Translations under genes and position numbers: made by a program
The notes under the pieces: generated by a model
What the model saw: the letters and a program-made list of their open reading frames with translations, nothing else
What the model was told of the DNA's origin: nothing
Database searches by the model: none
In this document: piece by piece, positions 16,668-24,144 of the stretch
How the letters are laid out: every line of letters starts with the position of its first letter
How positions within the stretch are numbered: position 1 is the first letter of the stretch
DNA from: Aeromicrobium sp. Leaf245
GTDB lineage: Bacteria; Actinomycetota; Actinomycetes; Propionibacteriales; Nocardioidaceae
Assembly: GCF_942548115.1 (NCBI RefSeq)
Contig: NZ_OW824151.1
Location: forward strand, 2,852,001-2,916,000
Direction: 5' to 3'
Length of the DNA: 64,000 nucleotides

Positions 16668-17832
16668 CGGCCCCCGACGCCCTCGTGCGTCGGTGCCCGA
16701 GGCGCACCTCGTCGCCAAGGTCGTGCAGTTCGCCTTCCTCCTCCGCCTGACGTCGCTGCTCATCGTGGTGATCACCCCGGGCGACGCAGTGACCAGCACC
16801 GTCGGCCTGACGGCCATCGGCTTCATCACCCTCAGCAGCACCGCAGGCCTGTACGCGACCGACCTGCTCACGCGCAAGGTCATGGCGCACCCGATCCTGC
16901 TCGTCCTCGACGTCCTCGTGGCCACCGCGCTCGCCCTGCTGCTGGGTGCGCAGAGTCCTCTGCTGGTCTACACGTTCTCCACGTCGGTGCTCATCGGCAT
17001 CCTGCTCCCCCGGCGCATGGCCACGCTCGTGCTCGCCATCCAGGTGAGCTCCATCGTGCTGATCGCGATCGAGCAGGACACCCAGACCGAGTTCATCGGC
17101 ATCCTGATCGTCCCGATCTGCTCGGCCACCCTGGGCGCGATGGGCATCCTGACCCGCTTCCTGCTGCAGTCGGCCGAGCGCGAGCAGGTGAACGCGCGCC
17201 GCCTGTCGGCCGACGCCGCGATCGAGCGGGAGCGCGCCCGCCTGGCCCGCGACATGCACGACTCGGTGGCCAAGGCCCTGCACGGGATCGCCCTCGCGGC
17301 CGCCGCCCTCCCGGCGTGGGCCGCCAAGGGTCCGGACCAGCTCACGGAGAAGGCCACCCAGCTGCAGCAGGCCGCGGAGTCGGCCGCCCAGGACGCGCGC
17401 TCGATCCTCGTGGACCTGCGCACCGAGACCGACGACCGCACCCTCGCCCAGCAGCTGCGGACCATGGCCGACAGCCTCACGCAGGGCGGCGTGCAGACCA
17501 TCCTCACCGTGGGTGGCGTCGCCGACTGCGACCACAGCGTCAAGCGCGAGCTCGTGGCGATCGCCGGCGAGTCCGTCGAGAACATCCATCGTCACTCGGG
17601 GGCCGAGAACGTCGCGATCACCTGCTCGGGCGATCCGGACTCGATCGTCATCTCCATCCGCGACGACGGTCGTGGCTTCGACCCCGACCTCACGCCGACC
17701 GGCCACTACGGCCTCGTCGGCATGCGGGAGCGCGCCGAGCACGTCGGCGGCACCCTCGACCTCGTCACGGCACCAGGGCGAGGCACCACGGTCACCGTGC
17801 GCACGCCACGTGCCGCGAAGGGACCGGGATGA
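16660..17832 (+). CDS. NarL-type sensor histidine kinase
   Basis: The kinase has five or six N-terminal membrane helices (about residues 20-165), then a HisKA_3 dimerisation domain with the phosphoacceptor histidine in LARDMHDSVAKALHGI (about H200). A HATPase_c domain follows with N box ESVENIHRHSGA, DDGRGFDP and GRGTTVTV. The start is uncertain: GTG 16660 is chosen, overlapping the tadC stop by 8 bp, but an ATG at 16630 and a GTG at 16693 are also in frame. Its partner is the adjacent LuxR-type regulator, and its position inside the tad locus implies control of pilus genes. Confidence 0.85.
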   Translation: MGDGPRRPRASVPEAHLVAKVVQFAFLLRLTSLLIVVITPGDAVTSTVGLTAIGFITLSSTAGLYATDLLTRKVMAHPILLVLDVLVATALALLLGAQSPLLVYTFSTSVLIGILLPRRMATLVLAIQVSSIVLIAIEQDTQTEFIGILIVPICSATLGAMGILTRFLLQSAEREQVNARRLSADAAIERERARLARDMHDSVAKALHGIALAAAALPAWAAKGPDQLTEKATQLQQAAESAAQDARSILVDLRTETDDRTLAQQLRTMADSLTQGGVQTILTVGGVADCDHSVKRELVAIAGESVENIHRHSGAENVAITCSGDPDSIVISIRDDGRGFDPDLTPTGHYGLVGMRERAEHVGGTLDLVTAPGRGTTVTVRTPRAAKGPG

Positions 17833-17908
17833 ACGACCGTCAGCGAGTGAACACCGAGCACGCCGGGGCACCTCTGCCCTACCGTGCTCCTACAAGGGGG
17901 GTGGCTCC

Positions 17909-18562
17909 ATGAGCACCGACATCAAGGTCCTCATCGTCGACGACAACGCCGTCGTGCGGATGGGTCTGCGCAACGTCCTGGAGGCCCAGGACGGCATCGC
18001 GGTCGTGGGCGAGGCGGCCGACGGCAACGAGGGCGTCACGCTCAACGAACGACTCGACCCCGACGTCGTGCTGTGCGACGTCCGGATGCCGGGCCTCGAC
18101 GGCGTCGGCGCCGCCGCCGCCATGTCACCGACGAGCCACGTCGTGATGCTCACGTACGCCGACGACCTCGACGTGATCCGCAGTGCGATGGCCGCCGGGG
18201 CCCGCGGCTACCTGGTCCACGGCGCCCACCAGCCCGACGAGATCGTGGCCGCCGTGGTCAGCGCCTCCCGTGGCTCGTCCGTCCTCGGACCAGCCGCCAC
18301 CGAGGCGCTGCTGAGCGCCGCCGGCCAGGCGCCGCCCCCGCGCGACACGAGCCAGTGGCACCTGACCGGCCGCGAGACCGAGATCATGGAGCACGTGGCA
18401 CGCGGCCTGTCGAACCGCGAGATCGCGCGGTCCTGCTTCCTCGCCGAGAAGACGGTGAAGAACCACCTCAACAACATCTTCCCCAAGCTCGGGGTGACGA
18501 CCAGGGCCGAGGCGATCAGCCTCTGGCTCGGCGCCTCGGACGGACCGGGCGGCGCGGTGTGA
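17909..18562 (+). CDS. LuxR/NarL-family response regulator with a non-canonical receiver
   Basis: The 217-aa regulator has a receiver domain with acidic pair D11/D12, phosphoacceptor D57 (VVLCDVRMPGLDG) and a threonine in MLTYADD. The invariant receiver lysine is replaced by histidine (ARGYLVHGAH, about H104). A GerE-type DNA-binding helix-turn-helix follows (LTGRETEIMEHVARGLSNRE...AEKTVKNHLNNIFPKLGV). The ribosome site is GGGGGGTGG before the ATG. It is the obvious candidate to bind the GGG(C/A)CC boxes upstream of tadG, flp and the large exported paralogs, but that is inference. Confidence 0.9.
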   Translation: MSTDIKVLIVDDNAVVRMGLRNVLEAQDGIAVVGEAADGNEGVTLNERLDPDVVLCDVRMPGLDGVGAAAAMSPTSHVVMLTYADDLDVIRSAMAAGARGYLVHGAHQPDEIVAAVVSASRGSSVLGPAATEALLSAAGQAPPPRDTSQWHLTGRETEIMEHVARGLSNREIARSCFLAEKTVKNHLNNIFPKLGVTTRAEAISLWLGASDGPGGAV

Positions 18563-18590
18563 ACCAGGAGTCGAGGGGACCTGCACCGGT

Positions 18591-18644
18591 GGGACCAGGA
18601 TGGGTCCGGGGACCCATGTCCGACGACGCCGCCGCACCTATGCT
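18591..18644 (+). promoter_or_regulatory. Tad-type promoter upstream of the tadG-like gene
   Basis: GGGACC boxes at 18591 and 18609 and GGGTCC at 18602 precede a TATGCT -10 hexamer at 18639-18644. The box at 18609 is exactly 30 bp from the -10 start, the same spacing as at five other promoters in this locus. No -35 consensus is visible, so an activator is likely. Confidence 0.6.
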
Positions 18645-18711
18645 GGACGAGTCGCTGCGCCCCCGCGCCGACAGCTCCCCCCTCCGTCCTGACGACCCTG
18701 CAGGAGTCACC

Positions 18712-19431
18712 GTGCTCGACCACGCCCGCCGACGTCCGGCCCGTGCTCGCGACGAGCGTGGTGCGGCCGCGCTGTCCCTGCTCGTGGTGGCGATGCTGCT
18801 CGGTCTGGCGATCTTCACCGCGATGGCGCTTCCCCTCACCAACGCCTCCGACGCGAAGGCCAAGAGCCGCAGCGCCGCCGATGCCGCTGCCCTGGCCGGG
18901 GTCGAGGCCTTCAAGGAGGACCTCGTCGAGGCGCTCAGGAACCTGCAGGCCTTCCCGGCCGGTGGTCTCCTCGCGGTCGTGCAGAGCGTCGACCTCGGAG
19001 GTGGCCAGAGCGCCGCCATCGAGTACGCCCAGCGCAACGACGGCACCCTGGTCACCTACATCCCGCGGCCGGCGGTGTCGGGCCTGCTCTCCTTCGAGAC
19101 CTTCGCCAAGGTCCGAGGCCGCTCCATCGACGGTGAGCAGAACTACAGCGAGGCTCGCGCCAAGCTCGACCTCCCCGGTTGCGACCTCACCGAGTCCCTG
19201 CCCGACATCGAGCTCTCGTCCTACGAGGTGACCCCCTCGGTCGCGCGCGCCGACGACGGTGACGACGAGGACGAGGAAGAAGAGGAGGAGGAGCCGAAGC
19301 CGAGCTTCTCCCTCGAGTGCGACGGCGTCACGATCTTCAAGGACGTGACCGACCTCGGCGACCTCGGCTCCGGCGGCCTCAACCCGCTGATCGACCTCAT
19401 CGACCGGTCGAACGCCCGCCTCATCGAGTGA
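18712..19431 (+). CDS. TadG-like (TadE/G family) pilus-associated membrane protein
   Basis: The 239-aa protein starts with a basic leader and the Tad-like N-terminal segment RGAAALSLLVVAMLLGLAI, a hydrophobic helix followed by AKSRSAADAAALAGVEAF. This is the hallmark of putative Flp pilus-assembly TadE/G-like proteins. It lacks the +5 glutamate of true class III prepilins. The outer domain ends in an acidic run (DDGDDEDEEEEEEE) and a Cys-containing tail. The GTG at 18712 is chosen because of the CAGGAG ribosome site 5 nt upstream. The large exported paralog 1 follows after 5 bp. Confidence 0.8.
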   Translation: MLDHARRRPARARDERGAAALSLLVVAMLLGLAIFTAMALPLTNASDAKAKSRSAADAAALAGVEAFKEDLVEALRNLQAFPAGGLLAVVQSVDLGGGQSAAIEYAQRNDGTLVTYIPRPAVSGLLSFETFAKVRGRSIDGEQNYSEARAKLDLPGCDLTESLPDIELSSYEVTPSVARADDGDDEDEEEEEEEPKPSFSLECDGVTIFKDVTDLGDLGSGGLNPLIDLIDRSNARLIE

Positions 19432-19436
19432 TCCCG

Positions 19437-20828
19437 ATGTTCTTGCTCGCGACGCACCGGCGGTCCGAACGAGGGCAGGGCTCCCTGGAGACGGTCGGCG
19501 TCGTCGTCCTGGCCTCCATCCTCGTCGCCGCCACGACCGGCGTCGTCGTTCAGTCCAGCCCCGCGCTCCGGTCCGAGGTCGGCTACCGCGTGTGCCAGAT
19601 CACCTCCCTGGGCGGAGGCGGCTGCGAGGACCCGGGCGACGAGATCCCCGGCGAGGACGGTGCCGACCCCGACTCCCCCTGGGGCAACGAGAACGCCCGC
19701 CCGGACGGCAAGCCGGCGGTGGACGAGTCACGGCTGCCCGACGAGCCGTGCGTCGTCTCCTCGACCAGCGGGTCCATCTCGGCGACCGGCTCCTTCGTGG
19801 TCTCGGCCACCGGCGAGCAGGGCATGACCATCGAGACGCTGTCCGACGGCACCTACCGGGTCTCGGTGCACGACGCCGGCTCGCTCGGGTACGGCGTCGG
19901 CATCGGGGTCGACGGCAACGTGGTCGTCGACGGCGTGCAGCAGGGTTCCACCGCCTACGCCGGGGCCGACATCGCGCTCGCCGGCCTCGCCAGCCAGACC
20001 TACTACGCCGGCAGCGAGCAGGAGCTGCAGGACCTCCTCGTGCGCGTCGCGGGCGAGCAGGCCCTCGACCAGGTCGCGCCGCGCATCCCGGGCCCGGCCG
20101 ACATCCCGTTCGTCCAGGACATCCCCGTGATCGGAGAGCTGGAGGCCCTCGACAACCCCGTGCGGTGGGCGGTCGACCAGCTGGCCGGTCCGCCGCCGGA
20201 GCCCGACGAGCAGTACGTGCAGCTCGGACTGGAAGGCGACGCGAGCGCGGCGCTCGCCGGAATCGTCTACAGCACGGGCGCCGAGCTCGACATGGGCGTC
20301 TTCGCCGGCGCCCGCACGACCCCGGAGGGCTACGTCCTCACGTCGGTGGTGGAGGCCAACGGATCCGCGTGGGCGTCGGCCTTCGGCGGCGAGGCCCAGG
20401 CCATGGCCGGCGGCACTCTCGTGCGGGAGATCCACCTCGGACCCGACGGCACGCCACTCGGCATCACCATGACCCTCACCGGCGGCGCCAACGCACAGTC
20501 CGGCGACGTCGGGCCTGCGACCGACACCCAGGACAGCTACGTCGCTACGGCCTACGTCCCCTTCACCGGTGACGTCGCGACCGACGCGGGCATCTACCTG
20601 TCGGCCGCCAACATGTACCAGGCGCCCCAGTTCCTGCAGTCCGCCATGGAGACCGGCACCGTCAGCCTCGACCAGTACGAGGTCGACCCGAACACCTACG
20701 GCGCCAACGTCTCCATCGACATCCCGGGCGCCGAGGGTGGCCTGGGCGTCAACGGCGACCTCACGAACTCCACGATGGTGTCCTCCAGCTACTGGGACGG
20801 CAGCGGGTTCGTCGACCGCGGCTGCTGA
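19437..20828 (+). CDS. Large four-cysteine exported protein with class III prepilin N-terminus, paralog 1
   Basis: The 463-aa protein has a short basic leader, a prepilin peptidase-like site after Gly13 (QGSLETVGV, Glu +5) and one hydrophobic helix. A roughly 400-residue extracellular beta-rich domain follows that I do not recognise. It has exactly four cysteines (C53, C63, C105 and the last residue C463), all conserved in three further paralogs at 24.1-28.4 kb. Shared motifs are YRVCQI, PDEPC, DPNTYG and YWDG near the end. It is separated from the tadG-like gene by 5 bp, so it is probably cotranscribed. It carries an insertion of about 25 residues between cysteines 2 and 3. A pilus-linked adhesin or tip protein is inferred. 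Confidence 0.8.
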   Translation: MFLLATHRRSERGQGSLETVGVVVLASILVAATTGVVVQSSPALRSEVGYRVCQITSLGGGGCEDPGDEIPGEDGADPDSPWGNENARPDGKPAVDESRLPDEPCVVSSTSGSISATGSFVVSATGEQGMTIETLSDGTYRVSVHDAGSLGYGVGIGVDGNVVVDGVQQGSTAYAGADIALAGLASQTYYAGSEQELQDLLVRVAGEQALDQVAPRIPGPADIPFVQDIPVIGELEALDNPVRWAVDQLAGPPPEPDEQYVQLGLEGDASAALAGIVYSTGAELDMGVFAGARTTPEGYVLTSVVEANGSAWASAFGGEAQAMAGGTLVREIHLGPDGTPLGITMTLTGGANAQSGDVGPATDTQDSYVATAYVPFTGDVATDAGIYLSAANMYQAPQFLQSAMETGTVSLDQYEVDPNTYGANVSIDIPGAEGGLGVNGDLTNSTMVSSSYWDGSGFVDRGC

Positions 20829-20867
20829 CGCACCTGTCACCTCCCGGGTCACGGTTCGGGCGGATCT

Positions 20868-20922
20868 GGGTCCGGTCCGGGTCTTCGGGCCCATGAACCG
20901 GGTCTGTCGGGCGGCATACGTT
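20868..20922 (+). promoter_or_regulatory. Tad-type promoter of flp copy 1
   Basis: GGGTCC at 20868, GGGCCC at 20887 and -10 TACGTT at 20917-20922. GGGCCC to -10 spacing is exactly 30 bp. The leader to the ATG is about 65 nt and holds a CAGGAG ribosome site. Confidence 0.65.
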
Positions 20923-20993
20923 TCTGGTGTCAGCAGGACGCAGCACCCGCCGACACCACGACCACCACTCCCCCTCATCCCTCAGGAGACACC

Positions 20994-21200
20994 ATGTACA
21001 CCAAGGCCCTCGCTCTCTACAGCACCGTCCTCGCCACCGTCCACGCTCCCCGCGAGGAGAAGGGCCAGGGCACCCTGGAGTACGTCGGCATCGTCGTGAT
21101 CGCCGCCCTGCTCGTCGGCGCCATCGTCGCCGCCATCAACCCCGGCGAGATCACCGGCAAGATCCAGGAGAAGATCTCCGAGATCCTCAACGCCGGCTGA
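20994..21200 (+). CDS. flp: Flp major pilin, copy 1
   Basis: The 68-aa Flp prepilin has a 24-residue leader, cleavage after Gly24 (KG/QGTLEYVG) with Glu at +5 and Tyr at +6 as in the Flp motif, then a single hydrophobic helix (VGIVVIAALLVGAIVAAI) and an amphipathic tail. The mature pilin would be 44 aa. A CAGGAGACACC ribosome site precedes the ATG. The nucleotide sequence is identical in all three flp genes. The locus encodes no visible prepilin peptidase; TadV/CpaA must lie elsewhere. Confidence 0.95.
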   Translation: MYTKALALYSTVLATVHAPREEKGQGTLEYVGIVVIAALLVGAIVAAINPGEITGKIQEKISEILNAG

Positions 21201-21212
21201 GTCCAGCCACCC

Positions 21213-21254
21213 CCGAACGGGGAGGAAGCGCACCGCGCTTCCTCCCCGTTCGGC
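21213..21254 (+). terminator. Terminator after flp copy 1
   Basis: The long hairpin has left arm CCGAACGGGGAGGAAGCGC (21213-21231) and a right arm at 21235-21254 with one bulged T. It has no U-tract, as is common in actinobacteria. Confidence 0.7.
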
Positions 21255-21334
21255 ATGTCCGGACCCTCTCGCGACCGCGACACCGAGCTCCAGGTGCCGG
21301 CACCGAGGGGGGACCCGCCGGCCCGGGACGAATC

Positions 21335-21697
21335 TCAGTCGTCGGACGAGCCGACCTGGACCGAGCTGCCTGCGACGAGACCCCACTGCTCGAACGCACC
21401 GGCCTCGGCCTCGATCACCGAGCGGCACCGGAGCCGCACCGCACTGAACCGTCCGGGCGGCATCGTCTGGACGTGGAGCACCCGACGGTCGCGATCGACG
21501 AGGGCCACGTCGATGGCGAAACGCATCCGCATGGTGTGCACGTGCCGGCAGGGATCGAGCCAGAACGCCCCCGCCACCGCGTCGCGACCCAGCAAACCCT
21601 TGCTGCGGGCCCGGGTGGACGTGGCGCGCTCGAGCGGGGCCACGTCACGGCCGTCGACGAGCAGGCGCACCTGCGGGCTCTCTCCACCTTTGGTCAT
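21335..21697 (-). CDS. DUF192 family protein inserted between flp copies 1 and 2
   Basis: The 120-aa protein shows the DUF192 core (KGLLGRD, FWLDPCRHVHTMRMRFAIDV, VIEAEAGAFEQWGL). The family has a small beta-rich fold of unknown function. It is the only minus-strand gene in the tad locus and sits in the 430-bp space between the two duplicated flp units. No signal peptide is visible. A TAGGGT -10 element ends 6 nt before the ATG, so the transcript is probably leaderless. Confidence 0.85.
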   Translation of the reverse strand: MTKGGESPQVRLLVDGRDVAPLERATSTRARSKGLLGRDAVAGAFWLDPCRHVHTMRMRFAIDVALVDRDRRVLHVQTMPPGRFSAVRLRCRSVIEAEAGAFEQWGLVAGSSVQVGSSDD

Positions 21698-21703
21698 GCC
21701 ACG

Positions 21704-21709
21704 ACCCTA
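21704..21709 (-). promoter_or_regulatory. Leaderless -10 element of the DUF192 gene
   Basis: TAGGGT (minus strand) lies 6 nt upstream of the ATG at 21697. Confidence 0.45.
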
Positions 21710-21744
21710 GGCCACCCGGGACGGGTGGCGGTTCGGGCGGATCT

Positions 21745-21799
21745 GGGTCCGGTCCGGGTCTTCGGGCCCATGAACCGGGTCGGTCGGGCGGCATACGTT
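21745..21799 (+). promoter_or_regulatory. Tad-type promoter of flp copy 2
   Basis: GGGTCC at 21745, GGGCCC at 21764 and -10 TACGTT at 21794-21799; 30 bp between GGGCCC and the -10, as in copy 1. Confidence 0.65.
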
Positions 21800-21870
21800 T
21801 CTGGTGTCAGCAGGACGCAGCACCCGCCGACACCACGACCACCACTCCCCCTCATCCCTCAGGAGACACC

Positions 21871-22077
21871 ATGTACACCAAGGCCCTCGCTCTCTACAGC
21901 ACCGTCCTCGCCACCGTCCACGCTCCCCGCGAGGAGAAGGGCCAGGGCACCCTGGAGTACGTCGGCATCGTCGTGATCGCCGCCCTGCTCGTCGGCGCCA
22001 TCGTCGCCGCCATCAACCCCGGCGAGATCACCGGCAAGATCCAGGAGAAGATCTCCGAGATCCTCAACGCCGGCTGA
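21871..22077 (+). CDS. flp: Flp major pilin, copy 2
   Basis: Base-for-base identical to flp copies 1 and 3 (68 aa; cleavage site KG/QGTLEY). It has its own promoter and its own perfect hairpin terminator, so each copy can be expressed independently. Confidence 0.95.
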   Translation: MYTKALALYSTVLATVHAPREEKGQGTLEYVGIVVIAALLVGAIVAAINPGEITGKIQEKISEILNAG

Positions 22078-22089
22078 GTCCAGCCACCC

Positions 22090-22130
22090 CCGAACGGGGA
22101 GGAAGCGCACCGCGCTTCCTCCCCGTTCGG
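22090..22130 (+). terminator. Terminator after flp copy 2
   Basis: A perfect 19-bp stem, left arm CCGAACGGGGAGGAAGCGC (22090-22108), 3-nt loop ACC, right arm 22112-22130. There is no U-tract. Confidence 0.75.
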
Positions 22131-22208
22131 CATGTCCGGACCCTCTCGCGACCGCGACACCGAGCTCGAGACGCCGGCACCGACCCGGGCGACGGATCGG
22201 GCGGATCT

Positions 22209-22263
22209 GGGTCCGGTCCGGGTCTTCGGGCCCATGAACCGGGGCCATCGGGCCGCTTAACGT
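22209..22263 (+). promoter_or_regulatory. Tad-type promoter of flp copy 3
   Basis: GGGTCC at 22209, GGGCCC at 22228 and -10 TAACGT at 22258-22263. The spacing of 30 bp is retained although the sequence between the box and the -10 differs from copies 1 and 2, suggesting selection on the geometry. Confidence 0.65.
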
Positions 22264-22343
22264 TCTGGTGTCAGCAAGGAACACCGGCCGACACCACGAA
22301 CTCCCAGCACCACCCACCACCACCTCATCCCTCAGGAGACACC

Positions 22344-22550
22344 ATGTACACCAAGGCCCTCGCTCTCTACAGCACCGTCCTCGCCACCGTCCACGCTCCC
22401 CGCGAGGAGAAGGGCCAGGGCACCCTGGAGTACGTCGGCATCGTCGTGATCGCCGCCCTGCTCGTCGGCGCCATCGTCGCCGCCATCAACCCCGGCGAGA
22501 TCACCGGCAAGATCCAGGAGAAGATCTCCGAGATCCTCAACGCCGGCTGA
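22344..22550 (+). CDS. flp: Flp major pilin, copy 3
   Basis: A third identical 68-aa Flp prepilin gene. The upstream and downstream DNA differs from copies 1 and 2 outside the immediate leader, whereas the CDS has no difference at all. This points to recent duplication or ongoing gene conversion of the pilin gene. Confidence 0.95.
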   Translation: MYTKALALYSTVLATVHAPREEKGQGTLEYVGIVVIAALLVGAIVAAINPGEITGKIQEKISEILNAG

Positions 22551-22567
22551 CACCAGCCCATCGGGAC

Positions 22568-22598
22568 GGGGAGAGCGCGGCAGCTGCCGGCTCTCCCC
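22568..22598 (+). terminator. Terminator after flp copy 3
   Basis: Arms GGGGAGAGC (22568-22576) and GCTCTCCCC (22590-22598) enclose an inner GGCAGCTGCC palindrome. Confidence 0.6.
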
Positions 22599-22660
22599 TC
22601 CTGACGTCCCTCTCGCCACGACCACGACCCTGCGGGGTCGCCCTCTTCCTAGGAGCCACC

Positions 22661-23050
22661 ATGCGACCGATGATCGTCCTCGGCACTGCCTTGACGGCCG
22701 GTGTCCTGACCATGGTCGCCGCGGTCATCGCAGGTGTGGTCGCCGTCGACCAGGCCTCGGTCACCAGCGGCGTCATCACGCGCAGCTTCCTCGTCATCGC
22801 CGCGCTCGCCGTGACGGCCTTCATCTGGTGGACCCGCATGCGCCCCGACGACGCCCCCGAAGGTCTGTTCCTGGGCCTCGTCATCGGCTGGGTCTTCAAC
22901 TTCTCCAGCTGGGCTGGGGCGTCGTTCGCCGGGCAGCTCGTCAGCGACCTCCCTCTGGCGGCCGCGCTCGTCGACCTCGTCCTGTGGGCCGGTGTCGCCT
23001 TCCTCCTCGTGCTCGCGCTGAGCCGCACCAGCGGCAACGCGGTGCGATGA
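22661..23050 (+). CDS. Small four-helix membrane protein in the tad locus
   Basis: The 129-aa protein has four predicted transmembrane helices (around residues 5-25, 38-57, 68-90 and 98-122) with a charged loop WWTRMRPDDAPEG in the middle. No family is recognised. A TAGGAGCCACC ribosome site precedes the ATG. It is followed after 4 bp by a lipoprotein gene, so the two are probably cotranscribed within the pilus region. The role is unknown. Confidence 0.65.
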   Translation: MRPMIVLGTALTAGVLTMVAAVIAGVVAVDQASVTSGVITRSFLVIAALAVTAFIWWTRMRPDDAPEGLFLGLVIGWVFNFSSWAGASFAGQLVSDLPLAAALVDLVLWAGVAFLLVLALSRTSGNAVR

Positions 23051-23054
23051 GACG

Positions 23055-23699
23055 ATGAGTCCCATGAACCTCCGACTCGCTGCCGCACTCGTCGCGACCG
23101 CCTTCGCCCTGAGCGCCTGCTCGGGCTCCGACTCCGACTCCGAGGGAACCGCCACCGTGCCCGACGACCAGGTCATCCAGCCCGCCGACGGCACGCCGAC
23201 CGGCTTCACCGAGACGGACCTGGGCGCCGTCAGCATCGCCGTTCCCTCGGACTGGGACAAGCAGCCCGAGGCCCAGCCCGCCGACAACATCACGTCCACC
23301 GTCTGGCGCGGCCAGGTCCAGGACGGCATCGCCACCGGCGGCGTCGACGTCCGGGTCATCACCGACCCGCAGCAGCCGGCCGACAAGGCGGCCCAGGCCC
23401 TCGCCATCTCGGCCATGGCCACGCTCGGCGGACGCAACATCGAGCCGCAGGAGATCGTCTGGCCGAAGGCCTCGAGCGCCTACTTCCTCGAGTACGAGGC
23501 TCAGGCGCCGATCCCCACCGCCTCTCCGTCGGCCTCCGCCTCGCCCGCCGTGACGCCCGAGCTGGCCACGCGCACGCTGGTCCTCGACCTGGCGGACGGC
23601 ACCCAGGTGCAGGTCACCGCGTTGTCCGCGGACTCCGAGGACGTACCCGCCGAGGTCCTGTCGACCGTCGTCGTCAAGGCCGAGGCCTCCAAGGGCTGA
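23055..23699 (+). CDS. Putative lipoprotein in the tad locus
   Basis: The 214-aa protein begins with a lipoprotein signal peptide ending in lipobox LSAC/S, followed by a Ser/Asp-rich linker. The folded part resembles small secreted proteins with a surfactant/PsbP-like fold (VSIAVPSDWDKQP...), interrupted by a low-complexity PTASPSASASP stretch. ATG 23064 is an alternative start. It would be anchored on the outer face of the membrane. It begins 4 bp after the upstream membrane gene and ends 3 bp before a DUF3592 gene. Confidence 0.7.
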   Translation: MSPMNLRLAAALVATAFALSACSGSDSDSEGTATVPDDQVIQPADGTPTGFTETDLGAVSIAVPSDWDKQPEAQPADNITSTVWRGQVQDGIATGGVDVRVITDPQQPADKAAQALAISAMATLGGRNIEPQEIVWPKASSAYFLEYEAQAPIPTASPSASASPAVTPELATRTLVLDLADGTQVQVTALSADSEDVPAEVLSTVVVKAEASKG

Positions 23700-23702
23700 C
23701 CC

Positions 23703-24122
23703 GTGTCCGATGCCGCGCTCGCGCCCGTCCTCGCCGCAGGGATCCCGGCACTGCTCGGGACCGTGTTCCTGACGATCGGCATCGTCCGCACCCGGATGAT
23801 GCGCGGGTGGACACGGACGACGGGGGTGGTCGTCGATCGGCGGACGGGCCGCGCCGACCGCGGCACGACCTCCATCTACCCCACCTTCCAGTGGCAGGAC
23901 CAGCACGGCGAGGTGCACCAGCACACCTCATCGGTCAAGCAGTCACTCGGGCCCTCGCCCGGGACGGCCGTGCCCGTCCTCTACGACCCCCAGCGACCCT
24001 CGCGGGGCGCCATCGACACGTTCGTCCAGGGTGGCCGGATCTTCGTCTACATCGGAGCCGGGCTGCTGGTCGTCGCCCTCGTCGCACTGGTCCTCGTCTC
24101 CAGCATCGTCATCTCCCTCTGA
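23703..24122 (+). CDS. DUF3592 membrane protein
   Basis: The 139-aa protein has helices at both ends with an extracytoplasmic beta domain between them: TTGVVVDRRTG...YPTFQWQDQHGEVHQHTS...VPVLYDPQRPSRGAID. This is the DUF3592 pattern. The function is unknown. It has a GTG start, is 3 bp from the lipoprotein gene, and lies 22 bp ahead of the second large exported paralog. The small membrane protein, lipoprotein, DUF3592 and paralog 2 therefore look like one transcription unit. Confidence 0.7.
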   Translation: MSDAALAPVLAAGIPALLGTVFLTIGIVRTRMMRGWTRTTGVVVDRRTGRADRGTTSIYPTFQWQDQHGEVHQHTSSVKQSLGPSPGTAVPVLYDPQRPSRGAIDTFVQGGRIFVYIGAGLLVVALVALVLVSSIVISL

Positions 24123-24144
24123 TCCCCACGGACAGGTCTCACCC

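Larger units (their letters stand above)
20852..21290 (+). repeat. Direct duplication, copy A (promoter, flp and terminator)
   Basis: This block of about 439 bp containing promoter, flp gene 1 and its terminator is repeated at 21729-22166 with offset 877. The copies differ by a G/T change just upstream of the -10 region and one inserted T in the terminator stem. The CDS parts are identical. Confidence 0.9.
21729..22166 (+). repeat. Direct duplication, copy B (promoter, flp and terminator)
   Basis: Second copy of the 20852-21290 block. The promoter boxes, leader, flp CDS and hairpin terminator are almost unchanged. The homology stops just after the terminator. Confidence 0.9.

Noticed and set aside
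20852..22166. Assembly artefact creating the duplicate flp cassettes
   Set aside because: The copies differ by single bases (one near the -10 region, one in the terminator stem) and are separated by an unrelated DUF192 gene, so a true duplication is more likely.
20994..22550. Prepilin peptidase (TadV/CpaA) encoded near flp
   Set aside because: No frame with the A24 peptidase GxGD motif was seen in the locus; it must lie outside the window.
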